From CAVQEG01 sp963711465 (lineage in GTDB: Bacteria > Bacteroidota > Ignavibacteria > OLB7): 64,000 nt of DNA. Shown piece by piece: positions 35,236-43,536 of this stretch. The stretch's first letter is position 1, and each line of letters begins with the position of its first letter. Both the position numbers and the translations under genes were made by a program. The stretch lies in the NCBI GenBank assembly GCA_963711465.1, contig CAVQEG010000001.1, positions 2,728,001 to 2,792,000 of the forward strand, in the 5' to 3' direction. The notes beneath the pieces were generated by a model, which was not told the DNA's origin, ran no database searches, and saw only the letters and a program-made list of their open reading frames with translations.

Positions 35236-35700
35236 TCAGCTCTTCTGCACCGGCGGCTTCTCGATGACGATCACGACCGTGCGGTTGTAGAAGCGCCCCT
35301 CGGGAATGCGGTTTTCGAAAATCGGTGACTTCTCGCCGACACCGAGGTTGTACAGTTTCACGTCGATGTCACCGACGTTCGCCCTTATCAGATCCGCCAC
35401 CACCTTCGCCCGCTGCTGCGACAATTGCTGGTTGCGATCCTCCGCGCCCACCACGTCGGTGTAACCGACGACGGTCACGCGCGAGCCCGGCGTGATGGCG
35501 CCGTAGACGTACTCGGAGAGAATTCGCCGGTTCGTCGGCCCCGGTTCGGTGCCGTCGAAATCGTAATTCACGAGCGAATAGATTTCGATCCGGCTGTCGC
35601 TGCTGCCGGTCGCTTCCGGTGCCTGCGCCACGGCGCCCATCGAGGCGCTCAGGAACAGCGCAAGCAGCGGGAAACAGAACAACGGTCCCTTCCTGTTCAT
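35236..35700 (-). CDS. OmpA-domain periplasmic protein
   Basis: 154 residues from ATG 35700 (MNRKGPLFCFPLLALFLSAS); an upstream ATG at 35745 would place charged residues before the signal. After the signal (GAVAQ) comes an OmpA/Pal-type peptidoglycan-binding fold: VTVVGYTDVVGAEDRNQQLS, QQRAKVVADLIRANV and EGRFYNRTVVIVIE. It lacks a beta-barrel or lipobox, so it is a stand-alone OmpA_C-like domain that may bind peptidoglycan in the periplasm. No partner gene is evident nearby. Confidence 0.85.
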   Translation of the reverse strand: MNRKGPLFCFPLLALFLSASMGAVAQAPEATGSSDSRIEIYSLVNYDFDGTEPGPTNRRILSEYVYGAITPGSRVTVVGYTDVVGAEDRNQQLSQQRAKVVADLIRANVGDIDVKLYNLGVGEKSPIFENRIPEGRFYNRTVVIVIEKPPVQKS

Positions 35701-35823
35701 AGTCGTGCCGTTCAATTGATCAACGAGGGGGGCCCACATCGTCAACGACGGTTTGCCGGCGGCATTCGTCGCAGCGACGTCACGTCGCCCGACGGGGCGC
35801 CCCGAGGGCGGACAGCGCCCGGG

Positions 35824-36033
35824 CTACCTGGTATCCTTGAACAGTCCGCCCACTTCCTTGATGGGATCTCCTTTGAGGTTCAGATTCTGACCCTTCAGTA
35901 TGGCGTCAACCTGGCCGGCGACGGTGGGCGGCAGCTTCTCCTTGATAAAGCCACCGATCGTTTCCACGGCCTGCCGTGCCTGATCCTCCGAGATGCCGAG
36001 TTTCTTTGCGACCGTGCTGATGAGTTCGTCCAT
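35824..36033 (-). CDS. small DUF2267-like helical protein
   Basis: 69 residues from ATG 36033, supported by TGAGGA seven bases upstream. The sequence MDELISTVAKKLGISEDQAR followed by AVETIGGFIKEKLPP resembles the repeat of DUF2267-type proteins, small soluble helical proteins of unknown function. Cytoplasmic by absence of a signal. It lies 126 bases downstream of the cysteine-patterned lipoprotein on the same strand. Confidence 0.75.
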   Translation of the reverse strand: MDELISTVAKKLGISEDQARQAVETIGGFIKEKLPPTVAGQVDAILKGQNLNLKGDPIKEVGGLFKDTR

Positions 36034-36158
36034 GGTATTCCTCATTGAATGATTGGCTCCCGTCGGGCGACCGTCCCGAGGGCCGAATGTCGGACGACGG
36101 TGCAAACGTCGCGCCGACACTCGGCCCGTTGCCTTCGCTGTCTGCGCGGCGATCGCTG

Positions 36159-37610
36159 CTACCGCCGCGTCAGTCGGTACGTCTCCTGGTAGGTTCTGCA
36201 TTCACCGAACGTCCAGTCGAACGTCCTGGATTCGTATCCGTCCTTCGAGATCGTCACGGTATACGTCCGGTATCCGCACAGGCCATCTTCGAGGTAGACG
36301 CCGTCGCCGTTCGTCTGCCCGTTGGCGACGACAGCACCGTTGAACATGATCACCACGGTGGCGCCGGAGATCACTTCCTCGCTGAGCGAATCGCGCACGA
36401 TCACCTTCATCACCGCGCTGCAGCAGGTGTCACCACCGTTCGGCGTCAGCTCCCGCGTTCCGCTGACCACGTCGTTGCAGCCGAGCTCGAAGTTGTACTC
36501 CTGACTCCGATAGCCATCGGCAATCACAGTGATCTGGTAGTTGCCCGGACAGAGTTCCCCGAAGCGAACGCCGCCATCGCCGTTGGTGGTCGTCGTTCGC
36601 AACAATGTCGAGCCGAGGAACAGTCGCACGGTGGCGCCGCTGATGGCTGCATTCGAGGCGGCGTTTCTGATCACGAATTCGGCCACGCCCCCGCAGCAGG
36701 TGTCGCCACCGGACTCGATCGCCGCCAGCGTACGGGTGACGCTCATGGTGTCATTGCAGCCCATTTCGACGGTGAACTCCTGGACGCGGAAGCCGTCTTT
36801 GGCGATGCGGATCGCGTACTGCCCGTCGCACATGTTCTCGAACCGGGCGCTGCCCGCGTTCGTCTCCTGTGTGCGCGCATCGCCGCCGACGCGGGTAACG
36901 CGCACCTGTGCGCCGCCGATGGCATCGTGACTGATGGAATCGCGGACCATGAATTCGAGCACACCATGACAGCACGAGTCATCGCCGTTGACAGTCGAAG
37001 CGAGGGCGAATTCGTACGAGAGCGAATCGCATCCCTCCATATTGACCCCATCACGTTCGGCGACGCGATAGCCATCCTTCGAGATTCGAAGGTTGTAGTC
37101 ATCCGGACAGACGCCGTTGAATACCACGCGACCGTCGCCGTTGGTTTCGCCGGAGCGGACGATGGTCATGCCGCTGCGCAGCCAGACGGTTGCACCTGAG
37201 AGCGCATCGCCTGACGGGTCGACGCTCACATTGACGACGACCTGCCCACAACACGAGTCGTCGCTTTCGAGCGTGACGAGCAGATGCTCGATTCCATTCG
37301 CCGCCGCATCCTGGAGCCCGGTCATGAACGGTTTGAAATCCTGCCTCGTAACGCTGAGGCGGATGCTGGTGATGTCATCGGGAAGGCCCGAGAGTGCGAA
37401 TGTCCCGTCGTCGCTGGTGGTATCGGCCGCAAGAACAGCATCGGCGGTATCGATCGCCTGAACGACGGCCATGGCAATCGCGTGACCGTCCGCGTCCTTG
37501 ACGACGCCCCTGGCCGTCTGGCCGTCCTGGGGGTTGGTAGCGTTGTCACTGCATGCGGCAAGCAACAGGATGCACGAAAGCATCCAGGGAAGGAGTCTCA
37601 GTGGCTTCAT
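36159..37610 (-). CDS. lipoprotein with cysteine-patterned beta-sandwich repeats
   Basis: 483 residues. The lipobox (LLLAACSD) puts the modified Cys at about residue 20. The rest consists of five carboxypeptidase-regulatory/CNA-B-like units of about 90 residues; four of them open with a double-Cys signature: DSCCGQ, DSCCHG, DTCCGG, DTCCSA. Units also contain GATVxL, TNGDGxVxF, a C-P/D-x-Y strand, a KDGY/ADGY motif and a further Cys (EGCDSL, MGCNDT, LGCNDV). Regular Cys spacing suggests one or two disulfides per unit. Probably a stalk-like surface lipoprotein; the ligand is unknown. Confidence 0.85.
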   Translation of the reverse strand: MKPLRLLPWMLSCILLLAACSDNATNPQDGQTARGVVKDADGHAIAMAVVQAIDTADAVLAADTTSDDGTFALSGLPDDITSIRLSVTRQDFKPFMTGLQDAAANGIEHLLVTLESDDSCCGQVVVNVSVDPSGDALSGATVWLRSGMTIVRSGETNGDGRVVFNGVCPDDYNLRISKDGYRVAERDGVNMEGCDSLSYEFALASTVNGDDSCCHGVLEFMVRDSISHDAIGGAQVRVTRVGGDARTQETNAGSARFENMCDGQYAIRIAKDGFRVQEFTVEMGCNDTMSVTRTLAAIESGGDTCCGGVAEFVIRNAASNAAISGATVRLFLGSTLLRTTTTNGDGGVRFGELCPGNYQITVIADGYRSQEYNFELGCNDVVSGTRELTPNGGDTCCSAVMKVIVRDSLSEEVISGATVVIMFNGAVVANGQTNGDGVYLEDGLCGYRTYTVTISKDGYESRTFDWTFGECRTYQETYRLTRR

Positions 37611-37751
37611 CGAGGAAATGATTGAGTTGACGGGGTTCGGCGCACGGGATGCCTCGATGAGACCCGCGGGGCGACGCTCTGTTACGGGGAAGGGGGTGCC
37701 GTATCCGATTCGGGCGCGATGATCGCATTGGGCTCTATTCTCGCGTTGGGC

Positions 37752-38045
37752 GGTGCGCTCGACTCGAGTGGCACGCTCGACTCGGGTGGTTCGCTCGTCT
37801 CGAGTGGTGCGCTCGACTCGAGTGGTGCGCTCGACTCGAGTGGTGCGCTCGACTCGAGTGGTGCGCTCGACTCGAGTGGTGCGCTCGACTCGAGTGGTGC
37901 GCTCGACTCGAGTGGTGCGCTCGACTCGGGTGGTTCGCTCGACTCGAGTGGTGCGCTCGACTCGAGTGGTTCGCTCGACTCGAGTGCTACGCTCGACTCG
38001 GGTGGTGCGCTCGACTCGGGTGGTTCGCTCGACTCGGGTGGTTTG
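37752..38045 (+). repeat. 18-bp tandem array, about 16 units
   Basis: Unit GTGCGCTCGACTCGAGTG and close variants, in steps of 18. Variation is mainly TCGAGT/TCGGGT and GTGCG/GTTCG; the middle six or so units are nearly identical, which suggests recent expansion. Each typical unit contains the palindrome ACTCGAGT. Confidence 0.93.
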
Positions 38046-38047
38046 CT

Positions 38048-39571
38048 CGCGATCGCCGCTCGGGTGGGAGTGGTATCGAGATTCCCACGGCGTTGCCGTG
38101 GGCTAAGGGAGGGCGGCCCTCCGGGCCTTGGTCGTGGCGCGTGTCGCGATTGTCGTGTGGAGGTCGTCGGTGGCAATGGGGCGGCGTCGAGTGCGGCTGC
38201 AGGCCATCGGCATCGACCGAAGTGCCATCGGCCGCATGTGGCGGTGCCCAACGCGCCCGCATCGCCATGCCCGCTCGGGAGTCTCCCTCTCCGCGATATG
38301 CGGTGGAGCCGAACGCGTGTCGTCGCCACGTCCGCTCGGGATTTCCCCGCCTCACGGAGATCCACCCTCCGAAATTCCCGCCACCGCTACACAAGGCCCG
38401 GAGGGCCGCCCTTCCTTAGCCCAGGGCATCGCCCTGGGTTTTCGATACCCACCCCCCCGAGCGTGAGAATCCCGAGCGTGAGTAACTCCCCCGAGCGAGA
38501 GAATCCCGAGCGTGAGAATCCCCGAGTGTGAGAATCCCCGAGCGTGAGAATCCCCGAGCGTGAGTAACTCCCCCGAGCGTGAGAATCCCCGAGCGAGCGC
38601 TACGCTCGCGATCGCCGCTCGGGTGGGAGTGGGTATCGAGATTCCCACGGCGTTGCCGTGGGCTAAGGGAGGGCGGCCCTCCGGGCCTTGGTCGTGGCGC
38701 GTGTCGCGATTGTCGTGTGGAGGTCGTCGGTGGCAATGGGGCGGCGTCGAGTGCGGCTGCAGGCCATCGGCATCGACCGAAGTGCCATCGGCCGCATGTG
38801 GCGGTGCCCAACGCGCCCGCATCGCCACGTCCGCTCGGGATTCTCCCTCTCCGCGATATGCGGTGGAGCCGAACGCGTGTCGTCGCCACGTCCGCTCGGG
38901 ATTTCCCCGCCTCACGGAGATCCACCCTCCGAAATTCCCGCCACCGCTACACAAGGCCCGGAGGGCCGCCCTTCCTTAGCCCAGGGCATCGCCCTGGGTT
39001 TTCGATACCCACCCCCCCCGAGCGTGAGAATCCCCGAGCGAGAGTAACTCCCCCGAGCGAGAGAATCCCGAGCGTGAGAATCCCCGAGCGTGAGAATCCC
39101 CGAGCGTGAGAATCCCCGAGTGTGAGAATCCCCGAGTGTGAGAATCCCCGAGCGAGCGCTACGCTCGCGATCGCCGCTCGGGTGGGAGTGGGTATCGAGA
39201 TTCCCACGGCGTTGCCGTGGGCTAAGGGAGGGCGGCCCTCCGGGCCTTGGTCGTGGCGCGTGTCGCGATTGTCGTGTGGAGGTCGTCGGTGGCAATGGGG
39301 CGGCGTCGAGTGCGGCTGCAGGCCATCGGCATCGACCGAAGTGCCATCGGCCGCATGTGGCGGTGCCCAACGCGCCCGCATCGCCACGTCCGCTCGGGAT
39401 TCTCCCTCTCCGCGATATGCGGTGGAGCCGAACGCGTGTCGTCGCCACGTCCGCTCGGGATTTCCCCGCCTCACGGAGATCCACCCTCCGAAATTCCCGC
39501 CACCGCTACACAAGGCCCGGAGGGCCGCCCTTCCTTAGCCCAGGGCATCGCCCTGGGTTTTCGATACCCAC
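38048..39571 (+). repeat. three tandem 559-bp modules bounded by inverted palindromic elements
   Basis: Equivalent points at 38051, 38610 and 39169 are exactly 559 bases apart. Each module begins with an inverted element (38070-38129, 38629-38689, 39188-39248), continues with about 260 unique-looking bases and ends with a direct element (38393-38452, 38953-39012, 39512-39571). A minisatellite of CGAGCGTGAGAATCCCC units follows each. The second and third modules are nearly identical; the first differs slightly. Confidence 0.93.
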
Positions 39572-39574
39572 CCC

Positions 39575-39836
39575 CCCCGAGCGTGAGAATCCCCGAGCGA
39601 GAGTAACTCCCCCGAGCGAGAGAATCCCGAGCGTGAGAATCCCCGAGCGTGAGAATCCCCGAGCGTGAGAATCCCCGAGTGTGAGAATCCCCGAGTGTGA
39701 GAATCCCCGTGCGTGAGAATCCCCCGAGCGTGAGAATCCCCCGAGCGTGAGAATCCCCCGAGCGTGAGAATCCCCCGAGCGTGAGAATCCCCCGAGCGTG
39801 AGAATCCCGAGCGTGAGAATCCCGAGCGAGCACCAC
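39575..39836 (+). repeat. minisatellite of about 16-17 bp units
   Basis: Some fifteen copies of CGAGCGTGAGAATCCCC, CGAGTGTGAGAATCCCC and one-base length variants. The same unit fills the spacers at 38457-38597 and 39015-39155 between modules. Confidence 0.9.
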
Positions 39837-39966
39837 AACGCGAATCTCGCCCGATTGGAGCAACTCCCGAGTCGCGGATCCAATTCCCCACGCGCCGCTA
39901 TCACCCCACTCCCGTCACACAACCACACCCATTCGCCACCCGCACATTCGCGACTCCCACCCACAC

Positions 39967-40020
39967 AAGGCCCGGAGGGCCGCCCTCCCTTAGCCCAGGG
40001 CATCGCCCTGGGTACTCGAT
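39967..40020 (+). repeat. dispersed palindromic element, last copy
   Basis: Carries GGAGGGC-C-GCCCTCC and CCCAGGGC-ATC-GCCCTGGG. The third palindrome is broken (the sequence continues TACTCGATAATCC), so it is a decayed end. Confidence 0.85.
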
Positions 40021-40070
40021 AATCCGTGTCGCGTTCACCGCCGCGGTCGCGTTCACCGCCGCGTTGGCCC

Positions 40071-41147
40071 TCACCGCGCCTGCCGGGGGTGGCGCTCACC
40101 ACCACCCCGGCCGCTCTCCGCGCGGAACACCTGCACCCGATTCCGCCTCCGCTCCGCCCAGCGCTCCACCGCCAGCAGCGTCAACGCGATCGTGAACGGA
40201 TATGACGGCCACAGAAATCGCGCGTCGACGTAGGCGGCAACCCACGCAAAGAGATACAGCCCGCCCGCGGCAAGCAGTCCCACTACGCAGAGCGCTACCT
40301 CCCGATGCCGACCCGTTGCGTCTATCCGTACCGCCCGCACCAGTACCAGCAGCGCGACGATTCCCGGAATCCCCAGCCCGAGCGGAAGCGTCAGCCATGC
40401 CCGCAGCCGCGCCCCGTTCAACCCGACCGACCGCAACGTCGGTCGCCACACGTACGGCGTTGGATCGATGCTCGTCGCACGCGTCAGCAGCCAGATCGCA
40501 ACGAACATTCCGATGAACCCCGCCAGCACCAGCGCCCGCCGCCCCATCGATCCCCGCTCGAACCACAAATGCGCCGCAACCACCGGAATCAGTATCACCG
40601 TCGTCTCGCGTACCAGCATGCCCAGCACGAACGCAGTCGCAGCGAACCACATCCGCCGCGAGGATATCCCGTACGCACCCGCGATGATTGCCGTGATCGA
40701 CGGCGGATCGATCCGCCCGATCGAGCCGTAGTAGAACACCGGGAACGAGAAGACGAACAGCGCCACCCCGAGCAGCCGGAGCCGCGGGTCGAGCCGAAGC
40801 GTTCCGAGAAATCCATACAGCAGCGGCAGCGCCAGCAGCAGTGATGCCACGTCGATGACGTTGATCGCCGTCATCGCGTCGAACGGAAGCGGTGCGGCCA
40901 GCAGTGGAACGAGCGGTCGGTACGTGAATGGGGCCAGCGGTCGGTCCGGTCCCCTCGGCTGGCCGCGGTAATGCTCCACCATCGCCATGTACTGCAGCTG
41001 GTCGCTCAATGGTCCGGTGAGCGATGCCAGACCGAACATGTCGCGCTGGTTGAAACGGGGCACACATACGAGCACCAGCGCCACGCCGAGCACCAGCAGC
41101 CACAGCCGTGAACGACGCGGATCGTTGAGGGAGCGCACCAGTGTCAT
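40071..41147 (-). CDS. polytopic membrane protein, GT-C glycosyltransferase-like
   Basis: 358 residues with about nine hydrophobic segments, beginning LWLLVLGVALVLVCVPRF. The first periplasmic loop (QYMAMVEHYRGQPR... TYRPLVPLLAAPLPFDA) resembles the acceptor loop of GT-C membrane glycosyltransferases that use lipid-linked sugars, a guess based on topology and the R-PL-P motif. The C-terminus is Arg-rich (ERWAERRRNRVQVF). No polysaccharide genes surround it. The gene ends about 50 bases from the repeat island. Confidence 0.78.
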   Translation of the reverse strand: MTLVRSLNDPRRSRLWLLVLGVALVLVCVPRFNQRDMFGLASLTGPLSDQLQYMAMVEHYRGQPRGPDRPLAPFTYRPLVPLLAAPLPFDAMTAINVIDVASLLLALPLLYGFLGTLRLDPRLRLLGVALFVFSFPVFYYGSIGRIDPPSITAIIAGAYGISSRRMWFAATAFVLGMLVRETTVILIPVVAAHLWFERGSMGRRALVLAGFIGMFVAIWLLTRATSIDPTPYVWRPTLRSVGLNGARLRAWLTLPLGLGIPGIVALLVLVRAVRIDATGRHREVALCVVGLLAAGGLYLFAWVAAYVDARFLWPSYPFTIALTLLAVERWAERRRNRVQVFRAESGRGGGERHPRQAR

Positions 41148-41210
41148 GCGAGGGGAATTCGTTTCGAATTGGTGAGAATCATGACCGCCCGGGATGCTAC
41201 GCTCCGAAAT

Positions 41211-41567
41211 TCACAATCGCCTCGCCTCTACCGTGCGGGTGCTCGGCCGGTCGCCCGTGTTCACCGTCCCCGCAGGTTCGAATAACATCACCTCGACGAG
41301 CCCCTCGGCCACCGGTCGATGTTCGACACCGCGTGGAACGACGACCATCTCCCCCGGCTCGAGCGCCACCTCGTCGTCGCGGAATTCGATGACGAGCCGA
41401 CCGCTGACGACGAAGAACAGCTCGTCCTCGTCGGGATGTCGATGCCACTCGAAGGCTCCCTCGAGCTTCGCCAGCTTCACGTGCTGACCGTTGAGCTCGG
41501 CGATGATCTTCGGCGACCACCGGTCGTCGAATCGGGAGAATCGCTCCGCGATGTTGATCGGCTTCAC
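41211..41567 (-). CDS. single-domain cupin protein
   Basis: 118 residues from GTG 41567, which overlaps the mscS stop in a GTGA arrangement. Cupin motif 1 is FEWHRHPDEDELFFVVSGRL (His, His and Glu ligands) and motif 2 is LEPGEMVVVPRGVEHRPVA (His). These bind a divalent metal in a small beta barrel. Relatives include sensor and isomerase-like proteins; the substrate is unknown. The stop/start overlap implies translational coupling to mscS. Confidence 0.88.
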   Translation of the reverse strand: MKPINIAERFSRFDDRWSPKIIAELNGQHVKLAKLEGAFEWHRHPDEDELFFVVSGRLVIEFRDDEVALEPGEMVVVPRGVEHRPVAEGLVEVMLFEPAGTVNTGDRPSTRTVEARRL

Positions 41568-42397
41568 TGCGATGGCTGCTGATACAGATGGATGTCGCGC
41601 TGCGGGAACGGAATCGAGACGCGTTCGGCGTCGAACCGCTTCTTGACGCCCTCGGTAAGATCGAAGTACACCGCCCAGTAGTCGTCGGTCTTCACCCACG
41701 GACGCACCGCGAAGTTGACGCTGCTGTCGGCCAGCTGCACGACGCGGACGAGCGGAGCCGGTTCGGGAAGAATTCGTGCGTCGGCCGCGATGAGTTCATC
41801 GAGCAGACCGCGAACGCGATCGATGTCGTCGGAGTAGCTGACGCCGAACACCAGATCGATGCGTCGCTTGTCGTTGACGGTGTAATTCGTAATGGTCCCG
41901 TTCATCACCGCACTGTTCGGAATGATGATCCGCTTGTTGTCCGGAGTGTTGAGTACGGTCGTGAAAATCTGCACGTCCTCGACGGTTCCGGCGGTACCGG
42001 CGGCCTCGATGTAGTGTCCCACGCGGTAGGGACGGAACAGGATGATGAGCACGCCTGCGGCGAAGTTGGACAGCGAGCCCTGCAGTGCCAGACCGATGGC
42101 CAGGCCGGCGGCACCGACGACGGCGAGCAGCGATGCGGTTTCGATGCCCAGCTGCGAGATGGCCGCCAGCACCACTGCAGTCATCAGCGCCGCGTAGCAG
42201 AGCCGCGAGAGGAACCGCTCGAGCATCGGGTCGACGTTGCCACGCTGCATGAGGCGCGCCGCACCCCGTGTGAGCATTTTCGCCACCCACCATCCGATGA
42301 CGAGCACGGCGATCGCCGCGATGAGTCGAATACCGAATGTCGTGGCCAGCGTCTGGACGTTGGTAATGAGAAGGTCAATGTCCACGGTTGAATGCAC
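41564..42397 (-). CDS. mscS: small-conductance mechanosensitive channel MscS
   Basis: 277 residues, close to E. coli MscS (286). There are three N-terminal membrane helices. The pore helix TM3 is seen as LLAVVGAAGLAIGLALQGSL followed by SNFAAGVLIILFRPYRVGHY, with the Gly/Ala packing typical of the heptameric pore. The beta domain has IIIPNSAVMNGTITNY. It releases solutes on hypo-osmotic shock. The cupin gene overlaps its stop codon by four bases. Confidence 0.95.
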   Translation of the reverse strand: MHSTVDIDLLITNVQTLATTFGIRLIAAIAVLVIGWWVAKMLTRGAARLMQRGNVDPMLERFLSRLCYAALMTAVVLAAISQLGIETASLLAVVGAAGLAIGLALQGSLSNFAAGVLIILFRPYRVGHYIEAAGTAGTVEDVQIFTTVLNTPDNKRIIIPNSAVMNGTITNYTVNDKRRIDLVFGVSYSDDIDRVRGLLDELIAADARILPEPAPLVRVVQLADSSVNFAVRPWVKTDDYWAVYFDLTEGVKKRFDAERVSIPFPQRDIHLYQQPSQ

Positions 42398-42948
42398 CTC
42401 GATTGTTGGACGGGAAGGAGTCTCGGTGGGGGGAGGAACGGCGTTCCGGGCTGCCCGAAACTACGCGCCGCACAGCAAACGGGCCGAACGACGGAGCTGC
42501 CCCGGCAGGAGACCTTGCCATCCGAGGCAAACTCGTATCTTCGGCGCCGTCGGAGGATCCGCCAGGTTCCCCGGATCGCACGCGAAGTGGCTTCGCGTGG
42601 CATTCGCGGGGAACGCGTCACTGGGCAGGCACGGTCGATGGGCACGACCGGCAAGACGGCACACGGATTCTTCGGGGAAGGAGTCGCACCCGACGCGAGA
42701 ACGAATCGGCATCAGGGCACCGCCAAGCAATTCGTCGCACCGGCTTCGTCGACAGGGCAGACATCGACGATCTCCGTGGTACATCCTCGCTTCCCGCCAT
42801 CCTCACATTCAGCCCGTCACGTACTTCCATCGATCGACCGATCCGTATCGGACCGGACGCCTGCGACCGCGTCGTGCGGCCGGGCTTCGGCGGCGTCTCC
42901 ATGCACGTCACCACCCGCTTCGGAGCATTGCGTCGATCTCCCCCAGCC
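42398..42948. other. gene-free interval
   Basis: 551 bases between divergent genes. Frames open here lack start signals and have Arg/Ser-rich compositions typical of out-of-frame GC-rich DNA. I found no hairpin or repeat of note. Confidence 0.45.
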
Positions 42949-43515
42949 ATGATCACGACCAACTACATCACCGTGTTCGTGCTCTCGATGGCCGTCGTCA
43001 CCGGCGGCAGCAGAAGAGCCGAGACCGTCACCCCGGGCGACTTGCGGCTCGAACTGCCGGTCAGCCTCGAATTCGACCCCATCATCCATCCCCTTCACCG
43101 CCGGGACAGCGCGCACATCGACCTGCTCGAGTACCCCATGTTCCGCGATCATCGTCAGCACCTGCGATGTGCCACCGCCTACCGAGCGGCGTTCTGGATC
43201 GACCACGTCTCCGCAGATGATTCCGCAGCGATGCCGGAACTCGAGCAGGTGGAATTCTCCATCAGATTCTCCGACGACGAACACGCGCATCTGCTCGCCC
43301 GCTTCGAGGGCGTCGGCGTCGAGGACTACCTGCGTCGACCGCACGTGGTGACGATTCCGGGAACGACCCAGCGGGCGATCGAGCTGGCGCTGCGCACGCA
43401 CGACTCCTTCGATGTCGTTCAACGGTATTCGGCATGCCGGAGCAACGGCACACTGCTCGGCGCCGTCGACAGCCGCATCGATATCGCGCTGCGTCGGGAG
43501 ATCGTGGCGGGTTGA
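42949..43515 (+). CDS. hypothetical exported 188-residue protein
   Basis: Start at ATG 42949 chosen because it gives a short hydrophobic leader (TTNYITVFVLSMAVVTGG). The mature part contains LRLELPVSLEFDPIIHPLHR, two Cys (RCATAY, SACRSN) and an alternating C-terminal region (AVDSRIDIALRREIVAG). No family recognised. It is convergent with rsgA, 21 bases apart. The frame is longer upstream but that extension looks non-coding. Confidence 0.6.
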   Translation: MITTNYITVFVLSMAVVTGGSRRAETVTPGDLRLELPVSLEFDPIIHPLHRRDSAHIDLLEYPMFRDHRQHLRCATAYRAAFWIDHVSADDSAAMPELEQVEFSIRFSDDEHAHLLARFEGVGVEDYLRRPHVVTIPGTTQRAIELALRTHDSFDVVQRYSACRSNGTLLGAVDSRIDIALRREIVAG

Positions 43516-43536
43516 GCTCGCCGCATCTTCTCGGAT

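Larger units (their letters stand above)
37611..40070. other. 2.4-kb gene-free repeat island
   Basis: Between the cysteine-patterned lipoprotein and the next membrane-protein gene there is almost nothing but repeats: an 18-bp array, three 559-bp modules, 17-bp minisatellites and a further palindromic element. Long open frames exist on both strands because repeat units of 18 bp without stops stay open in all frames. They have no start signals or domain sequence and are not genes. Confidence 0.85.

Noticed and set aside
39575..39836. Possible CRISPR array
   Set aside because: The 16-17 bp units are contiguous, without unique spacers, and no cas gene is present. The other tandem repeats also lack spacers.
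37719..39891. Long open frames on both strands of the repeat island (GALDSS-, TRVVRS- and GDSHARG-type repeat proteins)
   Set aside because: The 18-bp unit is a multiple of three and contains no stop, so every frame stays open. There are no start signals and no non-repetitive domain, and frames on both strands are equally long.
42388..42948. 187-residue N-terminal extension of the hypothetical exported protein
   Set aside because: Composition is typical of out-of-frame GC-rich DNA, and a plausible signal peptide starts at 42949.
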